From NCBI GenBank assembly GCA_045530725.1, contig JAZSCT010000021.1, positions 46,870-110,869 on the forward strand: a stretch of 64,000 bases of DNA, read 5' to 3'. Each line of letters opens with the position of its first letter. The first letter of the stretch is position 1. A program made the translations under genes and the position numbers. Under the pieces are notes generated by a model. That model was not told the origin of the DNA and did not search any database. It saw only the letters and a list, made by a program, of their open reading frames with translations. Positions 1-8,573 of the stretch are shown in pieces. The stretch comes from SIG435 sp045530725. GTDB taxonomy: Bacteria; Bacillota; Clostridia; UMGS1810.

Positions 1-785
1 GCTACAAAAAGTACAGAATCAAATCTGTCAAGAATGCCGCCGTGTCCCGGGATAAGAGAACCATAGTCCTTCACTCCGTGTTCCCTCTTGATACAGGATG
101 CGGCAAGGTCTCCGAACTGGGAAATCACAGAAGAAATAGCCGCAAATATAAGAAGATTTGCAACCTTTGGGAAATAGCCCAGTTTTGATATTATCACACC
201 GTATATAAATGCCACTACCATACATCCGATTGTACCACCGATACTTCCTTCGATGGTCTTTTTGGGGCTGACTTTCTCTATAAGTTTGTGTTTGCCGAAA
301 AACACTCCGCTAAAATATGCCAAAGTATCCGTAGCCCAGGGAGAAAGAAGCACCAGCCATATAAGAGCCTCTCCTCCTCTTGATGCACGGATAAGTGCAA
401 CGTATGAGAAGAATACCACAACATAAAACGTGAAGAATATATTTTCTGCTATAAGTGAAAATCTTGTCTCGCCATACTTAAGCACCGCATAAATAAGACA
501 GATTATCACATACAAAACGGTCATTACCACCATTATTTCTTCGAATTTAAGAGGGCAAAGACCCATACAACTGAGAATGTAAATAGAATTTACCCCTAGA
601 GAATAAATAATATTTACAAAGAAAAGGTATTTGTCACTATCCAGAACACCGATAGCCTTCGACCCTTCATATACAGCCACAAGCGAAATAAGAGCCATAG
701 ATATACCAAGAGTAAGTTTTCCCAAAGAAAGAATAACTATAGCAATTATTACCATGCAAATCCCTGACAAAATACGGGTTTTCAT
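1..785 (-). CDS. cdsA: Phosphatidate cytidylyltransferase, 3' part cut by window edge
   Basis: Membrane enzyme that makes CDP-diacylglycerol from phosphatidate and CTP, the entry point to phospholipid synthesis. The reverse strand reads as an uninterrupted hydrophobic protein from ATG at 785 to the window edge. Near the visible C-terminal end it carries the family signature: a KK-TIEGSIGG stretch, then QFGDLAASCIKRE, KDYGSLIPGHGGILDRFDS. The ATG follows a GGGGGAG ribosome site at good spacing. It starts 1 nt after the uppS stop, so the two are co-transcribed, the usual Firmicute order. The last residues and stop lie outside the window. Confidence 0.93.
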   Translation of the reverse strand, partial: MKTRILSGICMVIIAIVILSLGKLTLGISMALISLVAVYEGSKAIGVLDSDKYLFFVNIIYSLGVNSIYILSCMGLCPLKFEEIMVVMTVLYVIICLIYAVLKYGETRFSLIAENIFFTFYVVVFFSYVALIRASRGGEALIWLVLLSPWATDTLAYFSGVFFGKHKLIEKVSPKKTIEGSIGGTIGCMVVAFIYGVIISKLGYFPKVANLLIFAAISSVISQFGDLAASCIKREHGVKDYGSLIPGHGGILDRFDSVLFV

Positions 786-786
786 A

Positions 787-1533
787 TCAAACTCCCCCAA
801 ATCTTCTGTTTCTCTGCTGAAAATCTATAATAGCCTTTTCCATTTTCTTTGGCACAAAATCAGGCCAGAGAATATCTGAAAACCAGAATTCGCTGTAAGC
901 ACATTGCCAGAGAAGGAAATTTGAAAGGCGGAGTTCTCCGCTCGGTCTGATGATAAGATCAGGATCAGGAGCGAAGGATGTGTAGAGACGGTCGTTGATG
1001 TCCTTTTCTGTAATAGCATCGGGATCAATCTTTCCTGATGCTACATCCTCTGCAATAAGTCTTACGGCATTTACAAGTTCTTCTCTTCCGCCGTAATTTA
1101 AGCAAAGGTTTACATTGAGTTCATCATTCATTTCAGATTTTTTCTCTACTTCTTCCATAAGGTCGCAGATTTCAGGATCTATACCTTCTCTTGTGCCGAG
1201 AAATCTTACCCTTGCTTTCTTGTCGCCCATAAGTTTGTCATAATCGTGCATATACTGAACGAAAAGTCTCATCAATGCATCTACTTCATCCTTAGGTCTT
1301 TTCCAGTTTTCGGTAGAGAAACAGTAGAGAGTAATATTCTTTATACCGATATCACCTGCATACTGAATAATCTTTTCGAGATTTTTCGCTCCCACAACGT
1401 GCCCGGCACTTCTCGGGAGACCTCTCTTCTTCGCCCATCTGCCGTTGCCGTCCATAATAACCGCCACGTGATTAGGGATGTTTGACATATCAAGTTTTTG
1501 TGAATGAGTCTTACTTTTAAAAATCTTAAGCAT
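787..1533 (-). CDS. uppS: Isoprenyl transferase (undecaprenyl diphosphate synthase)
   Basis: Cytosolic cis-prenyltransferase that builds undecaprenyl diphosphate, the lipid carrier for peptidoglycan and wall polymers. The 248-aa product has the family length. Residues about 22-35 give HVAVIMDGNGRWAKK (catalytic Asp and FPP-binding region), followed by the conserved STENWKRP block and, near residue 195, DPDLIIRPSGELRLSNFLLWQ. The start at 1533 has a strong GGAGG site 8 nt upstream; an internal Met16 is a weaker alternative. It precedes cdsA by one base. An AT-rich promoter-like stretch lies at about 1590-1630. Confidence 0.96.
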   Translation of the reverse strand: MLKIFKSKTHSQKLDMSNIPNHVAVIMDGNGRWAKKRGLPRSAGHVVGAKNLEKIIQYAGDIGIKNITLYCFSTENWKRPKDEVDALMRLFVQYMHDYDKLMGDKKARVRFLGTREGIDPEICDLMEEVEKKSEMNDELNVNLCLNYGGREELVNAVRLIAEDVASGKIDPDAITEKDINDRLYTSFAPDPDLIIRPSGELRLSNFLLWQCAYSEFWFSDILWPDFVPKKMEKAIIDFQQRNRRFGGV

Positions 1534-1692
1534 ATCCGTCCTCCAAAAAAGATTCTGTGATTTGAAACCTTCTCATATGTGCAAAACAACAAAAATGCAC
1601 ATTATTATATATATTATACAATAAAATATTAATAACTGCAAGATGAAGATGCAAAAAGACTCTCCAACCATTTTTCAGAATAACTATGCCAA

Positions 1693-1733
1693 AAAATCAC
1701 ACCAAAAGTGACCGTCCATTTTGGTGTGATTTT
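1693..1733 (-). terminator. Hairpin terminator with GACCGTCC centre
   Basis: A perfect 15-bp inverted repeat (1693-1707 and 1719-1733) flanks a GTGACCGTCCA centre. It lies just beyond the stop of the small gene ending at 1740, and on the minus strand it is followed by a T-rich run, so it probably ends that transcript. The centre resembles three other hairpins in this window. Confidence 0.7.
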
Positions 1734-1739
1734 AATGTT

Positions 1740-2021
1740 TCAGTATTTATTTTTAAGACATATACCGAGATCATACATACACTTCATCCCGTTTCCAAAC
1801 CTTTTGAGATCGTTATATTCATTGTACATCTGCATTGCCCCCAGAAGTCTTTGCATTAAAACATCCTGCTTGGGAGTGAGTTCTGCCCTGAGATTTTCAA
1901 CACATTCATTAAGATGATTATAACGTTTTGCGTATTCCTTGTCACACCACTTGTCTCTTTCTATAGATTTTTGTTGTTTCAAGTATATATCTCTTATAAT
2001 ATCATCTTCCATAAAAAACAT
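1740..2021 (-). CDS. Small conserved protein, DUF6809-like
   Basis: A 93-aa predicted soluble, helical and charged protein. I place the start at 2021 (MFFMEDDIIRDIYLKQQ), where a GGGGGATTG ribosome site precedes ATG; a longer reading would run through an intrinsic terminator. The pattern (helical N-terminus, LTPKQ, then a YNEYNDLKRFGNGMKCMYDLGICL tail) resembles DUF6809 family proteins of Clostridia, whose function is unknown; this match is from memory. The gene sits behind a promoter, structured leader and terminator, which suggests transcription attenuation, and ends at a hairpin terminator, so it is a single-gene unit. Confidence 0.7.
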   Translation of the reverse strand: MFFMEDDIIRDIYLKQQKSIERDKWCDKEYAKRYNHLNECVENLRAELTPKQDVLMQRLLGAMQMYNEYNDLKRFGNGMKCMYDLGICLKNKY

Positions 2022-2040
2022 AACAATCCCCCATTCAATT

Positions 2041-2196
2041 AAAAAAGGCGCCGGAAGAACCGACGCCAAAAAACGTACGACTCTTTTTGCGCACAACAAA
2101 AGAATACAAATAAGACAACTCCGTTGTAAGAGTACGTACATTTTTTACAATGTAACAAGTTGCCTATATGTATTCGTTATTTAATTGTTGTGCGCA
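2041..2196 (-). ncRNA. Structured leader or small RNA ending in an intrinsic terminator
   Basis: Downstream of a good promoter the minus strand starts with TTTTTGCGCACAACAA (2200-2185), which pairs perfectly with TTGTTGTGCGCAAAAA encoded 100 nt later (2099-2084). Inside are a 5-bp hairpin with a GGA loop and a second pairing between GTACGTACTCTT and AAGAGTCGTACG with one bulge. The transcript then meets a GC-rich hairpin (2047-2067) with a T run, only about 20 nt before the ribosome site of the downstream gene. I recognise no known riboswitch class. It may be an attenuator or a free small RNA of about 155 nt. Confidence 0.6.
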
Positions 2197-2201
2197 AAAA
2201 T

Positions 2202-2230
2202 ATTATACACCAAAAAGAATTTTTTAGCAA
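2202..2230 (-). promoter_or_regulatory. Sigma-A-type promoter of the structured leader
   Basis: On the minus strand TTGCTA (2230-2225), a 17-bp spacer and TATAAT (2207-2202). Transcription should begin at about 2196, at the first base of the leader inverted repeat. Confidence 0.65.
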
Positions 2231-2296
2231 CAAAAAGTTTGTATATTATCAAAAGTTAACAAACAGAACTTAATTTCACTACAAAAGACAGATTTT

Positions 2297-2517
2297 GAGA
2301 AGTTGGAAAAAATGTTCAGAGTGGACAAACAGAGCCAAAGTTGTATGTTTATACTACGAAGGCGAATGTTTGTTCACAGTAAAAAGGCACATAAAACAAG
2401 AAAACATCGCCCGATAAGGCAATGTTTTCCACATTAATAAGATTAATTTGTATTTCTTATAATATCCTTTTATAAAGTCCCTGCCTTTTTACGTTCTGGA
2501 CTTTTTTTACTCTTCTC
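2297..2517 (+). repeat. Dispersed structured repeat, copy 1
   Basis: One of four related elements in the window. Ends pair as GAGAAG/CTTCTC. Inside are GGACAAACA paired with TGTTTGTTC, a GTTGTAT/ATACTAC hairpin, GTAAAAAGGCA paired with TGCCTTTTTAC, and a variable GAAAACAT/ATGTTTTC hairpin. It overlaps the frr stop codon by 2 bp. Strand is given for the GGACAAACA-reading orientation, which is opposite to the flanking genes. Confidence 0.8.
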
Positions 2518-3067
2518 AAACGGAGAGAATTTCTTTTTCTTTCTTACTACATGTATCATCTACCATCTTAATATACTTATCAGTAAGTGTCTGTGTATCC
2601 TTTTCTGCAGCCTTAAGATCATCCTCTGTAATCTCGTTATTCTTCTTCTGGTTTTTGAAATAATCCATTGCATCACGGCGGATATTTCTTACAGCAACTC
2701 TTGCTGCTTCTGCCTTTTTGGATACATCTTTTACGATTTCTTTTCTTCTTTCTTCTGTAAGCGGTGGAAAACTAAGTCTTATTGCCTTTCCGTCATTGGC
2801 AGGATTAATGCCAAGTTCGGATTTCTGGATGGATTTCTCAATCTCTGAAAGGATTGAAGCATCCCATGGCTGAATAAGAAGTGTTCTTGCATCAGGAACA
2901 CTTACACTTGCGATTGTTGCAAGTGGTGATGCTACGCCGTAATATTCTACTGTGATTTTGTCAAGAACTGCAGCATTTGCTCTGCCTGCTCTGATTGAAT
3001 TGTATTCACTTTCAAGATTCTGTATTGCCTTGCCCATTCTGGTTTCAAACTGTTCCAAGTTAGCCAT
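2516..3067 (-). CDS. frr: Ribosome recycling factor
   Basis: Splits post-termination ribosomes together with EF-G. The 183-aa protein is near the usual 185. Conserved blocks are visible: the N-terminal helix with SIRAGRANAAVLDKITVEYYG, then PLATIASVSVPDARTLLIQPWD, then LSFPPLTEERRKEIVKDVSKKAE. AAGGAG precedes the ATG at 3067. It lies 22 bp after pyrH, the standard pyrH-frr pair. The stop codon overlaps the end of dispersed repeat copy 1, with no separate terminator seen. Confidence 0.97.
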   Translation of the reverse strand: MANLEQFETRMGKAIQNLESEYNSIRAGRANAAVLDKITVEYYGVASPLATIASVSVPDARTLLIQPWDASILSEIEKSIQKSELGINPANDGKAIRLSFPPLTEERRKEIVKDVSKKAEAARVAVRNIRRDAMDYFKNQKKNNEITEDDLKAAEKDTQTLTDKYIKMVDDTCSKKEKEILSV

Positions 3068-3089
3068 AATTTTTTCTCCTTTTTTATAA

Positions 3090-3794
3090 TTAATACACCA
3101 ATGTTCCTATTTCTTCACCGAGAAGAACTTTTTTGATATTTTCAGGATTATCAAGACCAAATACCCTGATAGGGATGTTGTTGTCCATACAAAGTGTTGA
3201 TGCTGTGGAATCCATTACCCCAAGTCCCTGATTGAGTACATCGATGAATTTAAGTTTGTCATATTTCTTGGCATTTGGATTTACATTAGGATCGCTGTCA
3301 TATACAGCATCTACCTTCTTCGCAAGAAGGATAACTTCTGAGCCTGTCTCAACTGCTCTTAATGCCGCTGCAGTATCTGTTGAGAAGAAAGGATTACCTG
3401 TTCCGCAACCAAATATCACCACTCTGCCTTTCTCCAGATGTCTTTCTGCCTTGCCTCTGATATATGGTTCTGCAATCTGCTTCATTTCTATAGCAGTCTG
3501 TACTCTTGTAGGGATTCCCACATTTTCAAGTGCATCCTGCATAGCAAGTGAATTTATAACTGTTGCAAGCATACCCATATGGTCTGCTCTTGTTCTGTCC
3601 ATACTTTCACCGGTTCTTCCTCTCCAGAAGTTGCCGCCGCCTACAACGATACAGATCTCAACGCCCATATCCACACATTCCTTGATAGTCTTGGAAATCT
3701 CTGATATAGTTTCTGTATCAAGTCCGAATCCCTTAGGGCCTGCAAGTGCTTCACCGCTTAGTTTAAGAAGGACTCTTTTGTACTTAGGGTTCAT
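3090..3794 (-). CDS. pyrH: UMP kinase
   Basis: Hexameric amino-acid-kinase-fold enzyme that converts UMP to UDP. The 234-aa product has the family motifs: YKRVLLKLSGEAL at the N-terminus, VVGGGNFWRGR near residue 50, RADHMGMLATVINSLA, GCGTGNPFFSTDTAAALRA near 130 and the DAVYDSDP segment. The start at 3794 follows a GAGAGGATTG site. pyrH-frr-uppS-cdsA is a typical Firmicute arrangement; here tsf and rpsB are not adjacent and the DUF6809-like gene interrupts frr and uppS. Confidence 0.97.
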   Translation of the reverse strand: MNPKYKRVLLKLSGEALAGPKGFGLDTETISEISKTIKECVDMGVEICIVVGGGNFWRGRTGESMDRTRADHMGMLATVINSLAMQDALENVGIPTRVQTAIEMKQIAEPYIRGKAERHLEKGRVVIFGCGTGNPFFSTDTAAALRAVETGSEVILLAKKVDAVYDSDPNVNPNAKKYDKLKFIDVLNQGLGVMDSTASTLCMDNNIPIRVFGLDNPENIKKVLLGEEIGTLVY

Positions 3795-3883
3795 TTATCA
3801 TCAATCCTCTCTGTATAATTTATCTTTATTTTATCTCATCAGTTATTAATTCGACAAAAGATATTTATTTCCTCTTTATATTT

Positions 3884-4561
3884 TTAATCTTCGTCCAAAA
3901 ATTTTATCACATCCATAGGGTGTGCTACGATAAGGTCTGCACCATTGCTTTTAAGTTCATCATATGAGCGGAATCCCCACTCACAGCCTATGGTAAATAC
4001 CTCTGCACTTTTGCCTGTAATCATATCTGTGGAAGTATCCCCCATATACAATGTCTCATCCTTTGTAACGCTCAGTTCCTCCATAATCTTTATCACGCCG
4101 TCAGGGGCGGGTTTGAGCGGAAAAGTGCCGTTTTGTCCCTGACACACATCAAAAGTATTTTCAGGAAAAAATGCGTCTATTACGTCTTTGACTGCACCAT
4201 GTGGCTTGTTTGAAAAAACTGCCACCTTTATTCCTCTTTTCTTAAGATTTGAAATAAGGTCTTCTATTCCCTCATAAAGTTTCGAAAGATACAATGAATC
4301 TGTCTCATAATCATCGTGATAATATTCAGCCATTTCATTGAAGAGTTTTTCATCATAGGCGTTGTACTCATCGAGCATTCCTTTGACTAAGACCTTGTAT
4401 CCGTTACCTGCAAGATATTTGTATCTTTCTCTGTCTATGGGTTCAAATCCGAACTTTTTTAATGCTCTGTTACAATAGTATGTAATGGTATCTATTGTGT
4501 CTGCAAGAGTGCCGTCAAGGTCAAAGATCATCGCCTTATATTGTTTCTTCATAAATGTCAT
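3884..4561 (-). CDS. HAD-family phosphatase, phosphoglycolate phosphatase-like
   Basis: A 225-aa haloacid-dehalogenase-fold hydrolase. Motif I is FDLDGTLADT near residue 14, motif II is VFSNKP near 113, the motif III lysine lies in LKPAPDG, and motif IV is YMGDTSTDM. The cap is the small helical type of the Gph/PpaX group, so phosphoglycolate or pyrophosphate are likely substrates, not proven. It overlaps the end of the WYL gene, implying translational coupling. AAGGAG lies 3 nt before ATG 4561 and 12 nt before ATG 4552; either could be used. Confidence 0.88.
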   Translation of the reverse strand: MTFMKKQYKAMIFDLDGTLADTIDTITYYCNRALKKFGFEPIDRERYKYLAGNGYKVLVKGMLDEYNAYDEKLFNEMAEYYHDDYETDSLYLSKLYEGIEDLISNLKKRGIKVAVFSNKPHGAVKDVIDAFFPENTFDVCQGQNGTFPLKPAPDGVIKIMEELSVTKDETLYMGDTSTDMITGKSAEVFTIGCEWGFRSYDELKSNGADLIVAHPMDVIKFLDED

Positions 4562-5540
4562 ACACTCCTTTTATCATCTCTCTGAACCTATCTACTGTGT
4601 CTGTAGGAGATATTATTTTCATCTTGTCGCCGAATGTGAACACCCAGGCAAAAAATGTGGGACTTGCAAATATCTTTGCCGTCACAATAAAGTGCTCATC
4701 ATCTTCTTTTCTTACCATTACATTTTCCCCAAACCTGTCAATCACAGGATTTATAACCGAATTGTGACACAGAATCTGTACCGTCTGGGTTTTGCCTGCA
4801 TACATTGAAAAAATCTTTTTGGAATATTCACCTAAGTTAAAGTCCTCGTCGGTAACTGAGCGCACATCTTCACTCTTTTCTGTAAGTATCCGTATATCAG
4901 CCATCTTGTCCACTCTGAAGTGAGAAAGGCCGTTTTCGTGTCTGGGATAGTGACAGATAAGGTAATAATTGTCATCGGAATATGTGAGAGAATATGGACT
5001 TACCACATAATCCTCTCCGTTGTTTCTCAATACCCTTTCCTTATCGGGAGAATATTCATAATACTTGAATGCAATCTTAAATCCGCCATAAATTGCTTCG
5101 TGAAGGCTATCCACATTGTAGTAGATAATCTCGCTGATATTCTTTACTCTGTCTGCCACATACACCTGACGCTGAAGTTTGTTTGCATTGTGTCTGGATG
5201 TGAGAGACTCCAGTTTGTGAATAAGGTCCAGGCTCTTCTTTTCTGTGATGAATTTGGAACATTGAACGCTATCTACAAGGAGTTTCAGTTCAGGCAGTTC
5301 AAAATCACGACTGCCGATATAATAGCCGAAAGTTTTGTTCTTTTCGCATATAATATCCACACCGAAAAACTTAAGTTCTTCTATATCGGAGTAAACAGAT
5401 TTTCTTTCTGCTTTGATACCGTTTAAACTGAGTTTGTCTATTATCTCTTTCATCCCCATATGGTGGTTTTCGTCGGTGTTTTCAGAAAGAATTTTCAATA
5501 GATAAAGCATCTTCAGTTTCTGATTTGATTCCTTTGGCAT
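4536..5540 (-). CDS. WYL-domain transcriptional regulator
   Basis: A 334-aa regulator with an N-terminal winged helix (residues about 8-60, including RKSVYSDIEELKFFG) and a following WYL domain that probably binds a nucleic acid or small ligand (SPYSLTYSDDNYYLICHYP, near 185). WYL proteins act as DNA-binding repressors or activators; the target cannot be read from the sequence. It sits 16 bp downstream of mutS2 and overlaps the HAD phosphatase, so the three form one unit. The start has a strong GGGAGG site. Confidence 0.88.
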   Translation of the reverse strand: MPKESNQKLKMLYLLKILSENTDENHHMGMKEIIDKLSLNGIKAERKSVYSDIEELKFFGVDIICEKNKTFGYYIGSRDFELPELKLLVDSVQCSKFITEKKSLDLIHKLESLTSRHNANKLQRQVYVADRVKNISEIIYYNVDSLHEAIYGGFKIAFKYYEYSPDKERVLRNNGEDYVVSPYSLTYSDDNYYLICHYPRHENGLSHFRVDKMADIRILTEKSEDVRSVTDEDFNLGEYSKKIFSMYAGKTQTVQILCHNSVINPVIDRFGENVMVRKEDDEHFIVTAKIFASPTFFAWVFTFGDKMKIISPTDTVDRFREMIKGVYDIYEETI

Positions 5541-5556
5541 AAAAACCCCTCCCTGT

Positions 5557-7926
5557 TTATTTAAGTTCGGCTATTGTCACTCCCGAATCCCCCTCGCCGA
5601 ATGTGGCAAGGTGGTATGTCCTTATACCCGGGTGTTTCTTAAGGTACTGATGAATGCCGTTTCTTAGTATTCCCGTTCCCTTACCGTGAATAATACGTAT
5701 CTGATGAAGGGAACAAAGCATAGCATCGTCTATGAATTTGTCCAGAATATATATGGCGTCTTCCACATTCTGCCCTCTGATATCCACTTCTGTGCAGGCG
5801 GACATGGTCTTGTTGAGCCTTTCTGCATACACTTTTCTCTCGGGTTTCTTTTCTTCAGGCGGCTTTATCAGTTTAAGATTTGATATATGAGCCTTGATCT
5901 TCATAATACCCACTCTTATCTGCACATCGCCTTTGGAATCAGGCGGATTGATAACTGTTCCCGTCTGATTTAAGTTGACAATCTGCACATTGTCTCCCAC
6001 TTTGAGAGTTTTTGGCGGTTTGGATGAAGTCTTTTTGTCAAAGAGGGCGTTTCCGATGCCTGACGCCTGTTCTTTTGATTTTTTGAGAAGTTCCTGTCTG
6101 GCTTTTTCGGCAGCACGGTTGGCTTCCCTTTCGTCCTTCATCTTCTGTGCTTTTCTGATCTCGGTAAGTGCTTCGTCTGCCTCGTCTTTTGCCTTGTCTA
6201 TAATATCTTTGGCTTCTTTACGGGCTTTTTCTACGATTTTTTCTGTTTTTTCATTAAGTTTCTTATTCTTTTCTTCCATTTCACGGCGGAGTCTGTCTGC
6301 CTCTTTTTTGTAACTTTGGGCACGTTTCTTTTCTTCCTCTGCCTTCTGACGGTTTCTTTCAAGGTCAGAAAGAATATCTTCAAACTTAATGTTTTCTGTG
6401 TTAATATGATTTTTTGCGTTATTTATAATATGATCCGAAAGCCCAAGCCTTTTTGAAATAGCAAAGGCATTACTCTTGCCCGGTATCCCTATGAGAAGTC
6501 TGTAGGTAGGCATAAGAGTTTTTATGTCAAATTCACAGGAGCCGTTTTCCACTCCGTCGGTAGATAATGCATAGAGTTTCAGTTCTGAATAGTGGGTAGT
6601 TGCCATACATTTTGCACCCATTGTGCGGACAAACTCAAGTATGCTTATGGCAAGTGCCGCACCCTCCACAGGGTCTGTACCTGCACCAAGTTCGTCAAAG
6701 AGACAAAGGGATGAACCATCTACCTTATCGAGAATATCCACAATATTTACCATATGAGCAGAAAATGTAGATAAACTCTGCTCAATGCTCTGCTCGTCCC
6801 CTATATCTGCAAAGACATTTTCAAAGATGCTTACCATGGAGCCTTCTTTTGCAGGGATAAAAAGCCCCGTCTGTGCCATAAGTGTAAGAAGCCCCACAGT
6901 CTTTAAGGCAACAGTTTTGCCGCCGGTATTGGGACCTGTGATAATAAGGGTGTCAAATTCTTCCCCAAGATGCACATCAATGGCAACTGCCTTTTGTCTG
7001 TCAAGCAAAGGGTGTTTCGCTTTGATGAGATTTATTTTTCCATCCTGATTTATAAGTGGCTTGAAGCAGTCATATTTGTGAGCGAAATTTGCCCTTGCAA
7101 ATATAATATCAAGAAGGATTACTGTTTCATAAGACATCTCAAGAAGTTTTGATACCAGAGATACATCCGACGAAAGTTCCATTAAGATTCTTTCTATTTC
7201 CTTCTTTTCTTCTATTGTAAGTCTCTTTATTTCGTTATTTAATTCCACCACGCTTTCAGGCTCGATAAATACCGTAGAACCTGTCTGGGAAATATCGTGG
7301 ACAATTCCGCGGATTTCCCCTTTGTATTCTGCCTTCACGGGGATAACGTATCTGTCGTCACGCATTGTGACAATCTGTTCCTGAAGATACTTTCTGAAAG
7401 TTGTGCTTGTGGTGAACTTTTGCAGAGTATCTTTGATTTTGTTACTTGCACCACGGATTTTTCTTCTGATATCGTTAAGTTCGCCCGATGCACCGTCTGC
7501 CATAGTTTCTTCGTCTATAATACAGGAAGTGATTCTGTCTCTCAAAGAGTTGTCATCATAAAGAGAATCTATATGTTCATAAAGATAGGTTAACTTTGTA
7601 TCATCAGGATACTTCTTTATCCTTGATGCAGTATCAAGAAGTTTTGCTACTCCCAGAAGTTCACCCATAGAAAGCATCCCGCCTATAGAGGCATGCTTAA
7701 GAGACCCTCTCACATCACGGGAACACATAATGGGAAGATGTCCCTTCTTTGTAACGAGCATTGTGGCTTCGTCGGTTTCGTTGAGGGTTTCTGTAATCTT
7801 CTTTATGTTTGTCATGGGAGTAAGGGAAAGTATTTCTTTCTGTGTTGTCTCCATTACTGCCAATTGAGAAAGCATTTTCAGTATTTTATCAAATTCAAGA
7901 GTTTTCAAAACCTTTTCGTTTATCAA
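5557..7926 (-). CDS. mutS2: Endonuclease MutS2
   Basis: MutS-like ATPase without the mismatch-binding domain. Family members act on recombination intermediates and on collided ribosomes. The 789 residues show a MutS core with Walker A GPNTGGKT near 330 and Walker B LFDELGAGTDP near 412, a long charged coiled coil (about 515-630) and a C-terminal Smr nuclease domain with VDIRG near 718 and HGKGTG near 750. The start is TTG at 7926 behind AAAAGGACGG. It heads the mutS2-WYL-HAD unit. Confidence 0.95.
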   Translation of the reverse strand: MINEKVLKTLEFDKILKMLSQLAVMETTQKEILSLTPMTNIKKITETLNETDEATMLVTKKGHLPIMCSRDVRGSLKHASIGGMLSMGELLGVAKLLDTASRIKKYPDDTKLTYLYEHIDSLYDDNSLRDRITSCIIDEETMADGASGELNDIRRKIRGASNKIKDTLQKFTTSTTFRKYLQEQIVTMRDDRYVIPVKAEYKGEIRGIVHDISQTGSTVFIEPESVVELNNEIKRLTIEEKKEIERILMELSSDVSLVSKLLEMSYETVILLDIIFARANFAHKYDCFKPLINQDGKINLIKAKHPLLDRQKAVAIDVHLGEEFDTLIITGPNTGGKTVALKTVGLLTLMAQTGLFIPAKEGSMVSIFENVFADIGDEQSIEQSLSTFSAHMVNIVDILDKVDGSSLCLFDELGAGTDPVEGAALAISILEFVRTMGAKCMATTHYSELKLYALSTDGVENGSCEFDIKTLMPTYRLLIGIPGKSNAFAISKRLGLSDHIINNAKNHINTENIKFEDILSDLERNRQKAEEEKKRAQSYKKEADRLRREMEEKNKKLNEKTEKIVEKARKEAKDIIDKAKDEADEALTEIRKAQKMKDEREANRAAEKARQELLKKSKEQASGIGNALFDKKTSSKPPKTLKVGDNVQIVNLNQTGTVINPPDSKGDVQIRVGIMKIKAHISNLKLIKPPEEKKPERKVYAERLNKTMSACTEVDIRGQNVEDAIYILDKFIDDAMLCSLHQIRIIHGKGTGILRNGIHQYLKKHPGIRTYHLATFGEGDSGVTIAELK

Positions 7927-8091
7927 AAATATCCGTCCTTTTTTGAATGTTTATATTGATTATATAGAGTATAGCACACAAAGTAAGTGTTATGCAATGA
8001 TTTTGAGTAAATTTTTCTTTTAATTGTCCTTTTTATGGGATAGTAAATGATATAAACTAAAACCATACCAAAGAAAAAGGAGCGAAAACAA

Positions 8092-8352
8092 ATGAAAGTA
8101 ATCAATTTTTTGTTTAATCTTATTATAGCATCAGGAGTATTTATGATACTTGGTACTGCAGGAGGATCTGATATGGGAGATGTCACATTGTCCGAAATAT
8201 TTACATTTACCCTTTCGGGGATTTCACTTATATCAGTAGGTCATACAGGTAAAACCATTATTGGCAACCTTTTGTCCTCACATAGAAAGACCTTTGGAAA
8301 CATTAGAAAATTTCACGAAGAAAGAATACCCCGCAGAAATATTGCTGCATAA
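8092..8352 (+). CDS. Small membrane protein, unrecognised
   Basis: An 86-aa protein with two predicted hydrophobic segments (residues about 3-24 and 35-58) and a basic C-terminus (SSHRKTFGNIRKFHEERIPRR). AAAGGAGCG precedes the ATG by about 7 nt, which supports a real gene. It is a lone plus-strand gene between minus-strand neighbours and is followed by two hairpins. I do not recognise a family. Confidence 0.6.
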   Translation: MKVINFLFNLIIASGVFMILGTAGGSDMGDVTLSEIFTFTLSGISLISVGHTGKTIIGNLLSSHRKTFGNIRKFHEERIPRRNIAA

Positions 8353-8381
8353 ATAATTTCTCTTCTCCCATGAAAACTTAC

Positions 8382-8402
8382 CAAAAGGGACCGTCCCTTT
8401 TG
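8382..8402 (+). terminator. Hairpin with GGGACCGTCCC centre
   Basis: CAAAAGGGAC and GTCCCTTTTG form a near-perfect palindrome 30 bp after the small membrane-protein gene. One of four GGGACnGTCCC-type hairpins in the window. The T run after it is short, so termination is possible but not certain. Confidence 0.5.
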
Positions 8403-8414
8403 ATACTCATTATG

Positions 8415-8488
8415 CAACAACCTTCTTTTGTGATTTTTGTTTTTTGGTAGAAAACTATTATATCACTTTTTTAGGTTGTTGTCTTTTT
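8415..8488 (+). terminator. Terminator hairpin with T run
   Basis: CAACAACCT at 8415-8423 pairs with AGGTTGTTG at 8473-8481, followed by CTTTTTTT. An inner GTGAT/ATCAC pairing shortens the loop. It fits a plus-strand terminator for the gene ending at 8352. Confidence 0.6.
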
Positions 8489-8519
8489 TTATTGTAACAT
8501 ATCTATTTTAACAGAACAC

Positions 8520-8562
8520 AAAATTACCCCATCGGAGGGACAGTCCCTGATGGGGTGATTTT
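8520..8562 (-). terminator. Hairpin with GGGACAGTCCC centre
   Basis: Outer arms AAAATTACCCCATC and GATGGGGTGATTTT surround the centre GGAGGGACAGTCCCT. It lies 12 bp beyond the stop of the PHP gene and ends in T residues on the minus strand, so it probably terminates that transcript. Confidence 0.7.
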
Positions 8563-8573
8563 CATAAAGTTAT

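Noticed and set aside
3232..3849. Plus-strand open frame of 205 codons
   Set aside because: It is the antisense shadow of pyrH, with no ribosome site and low-complexity composition.
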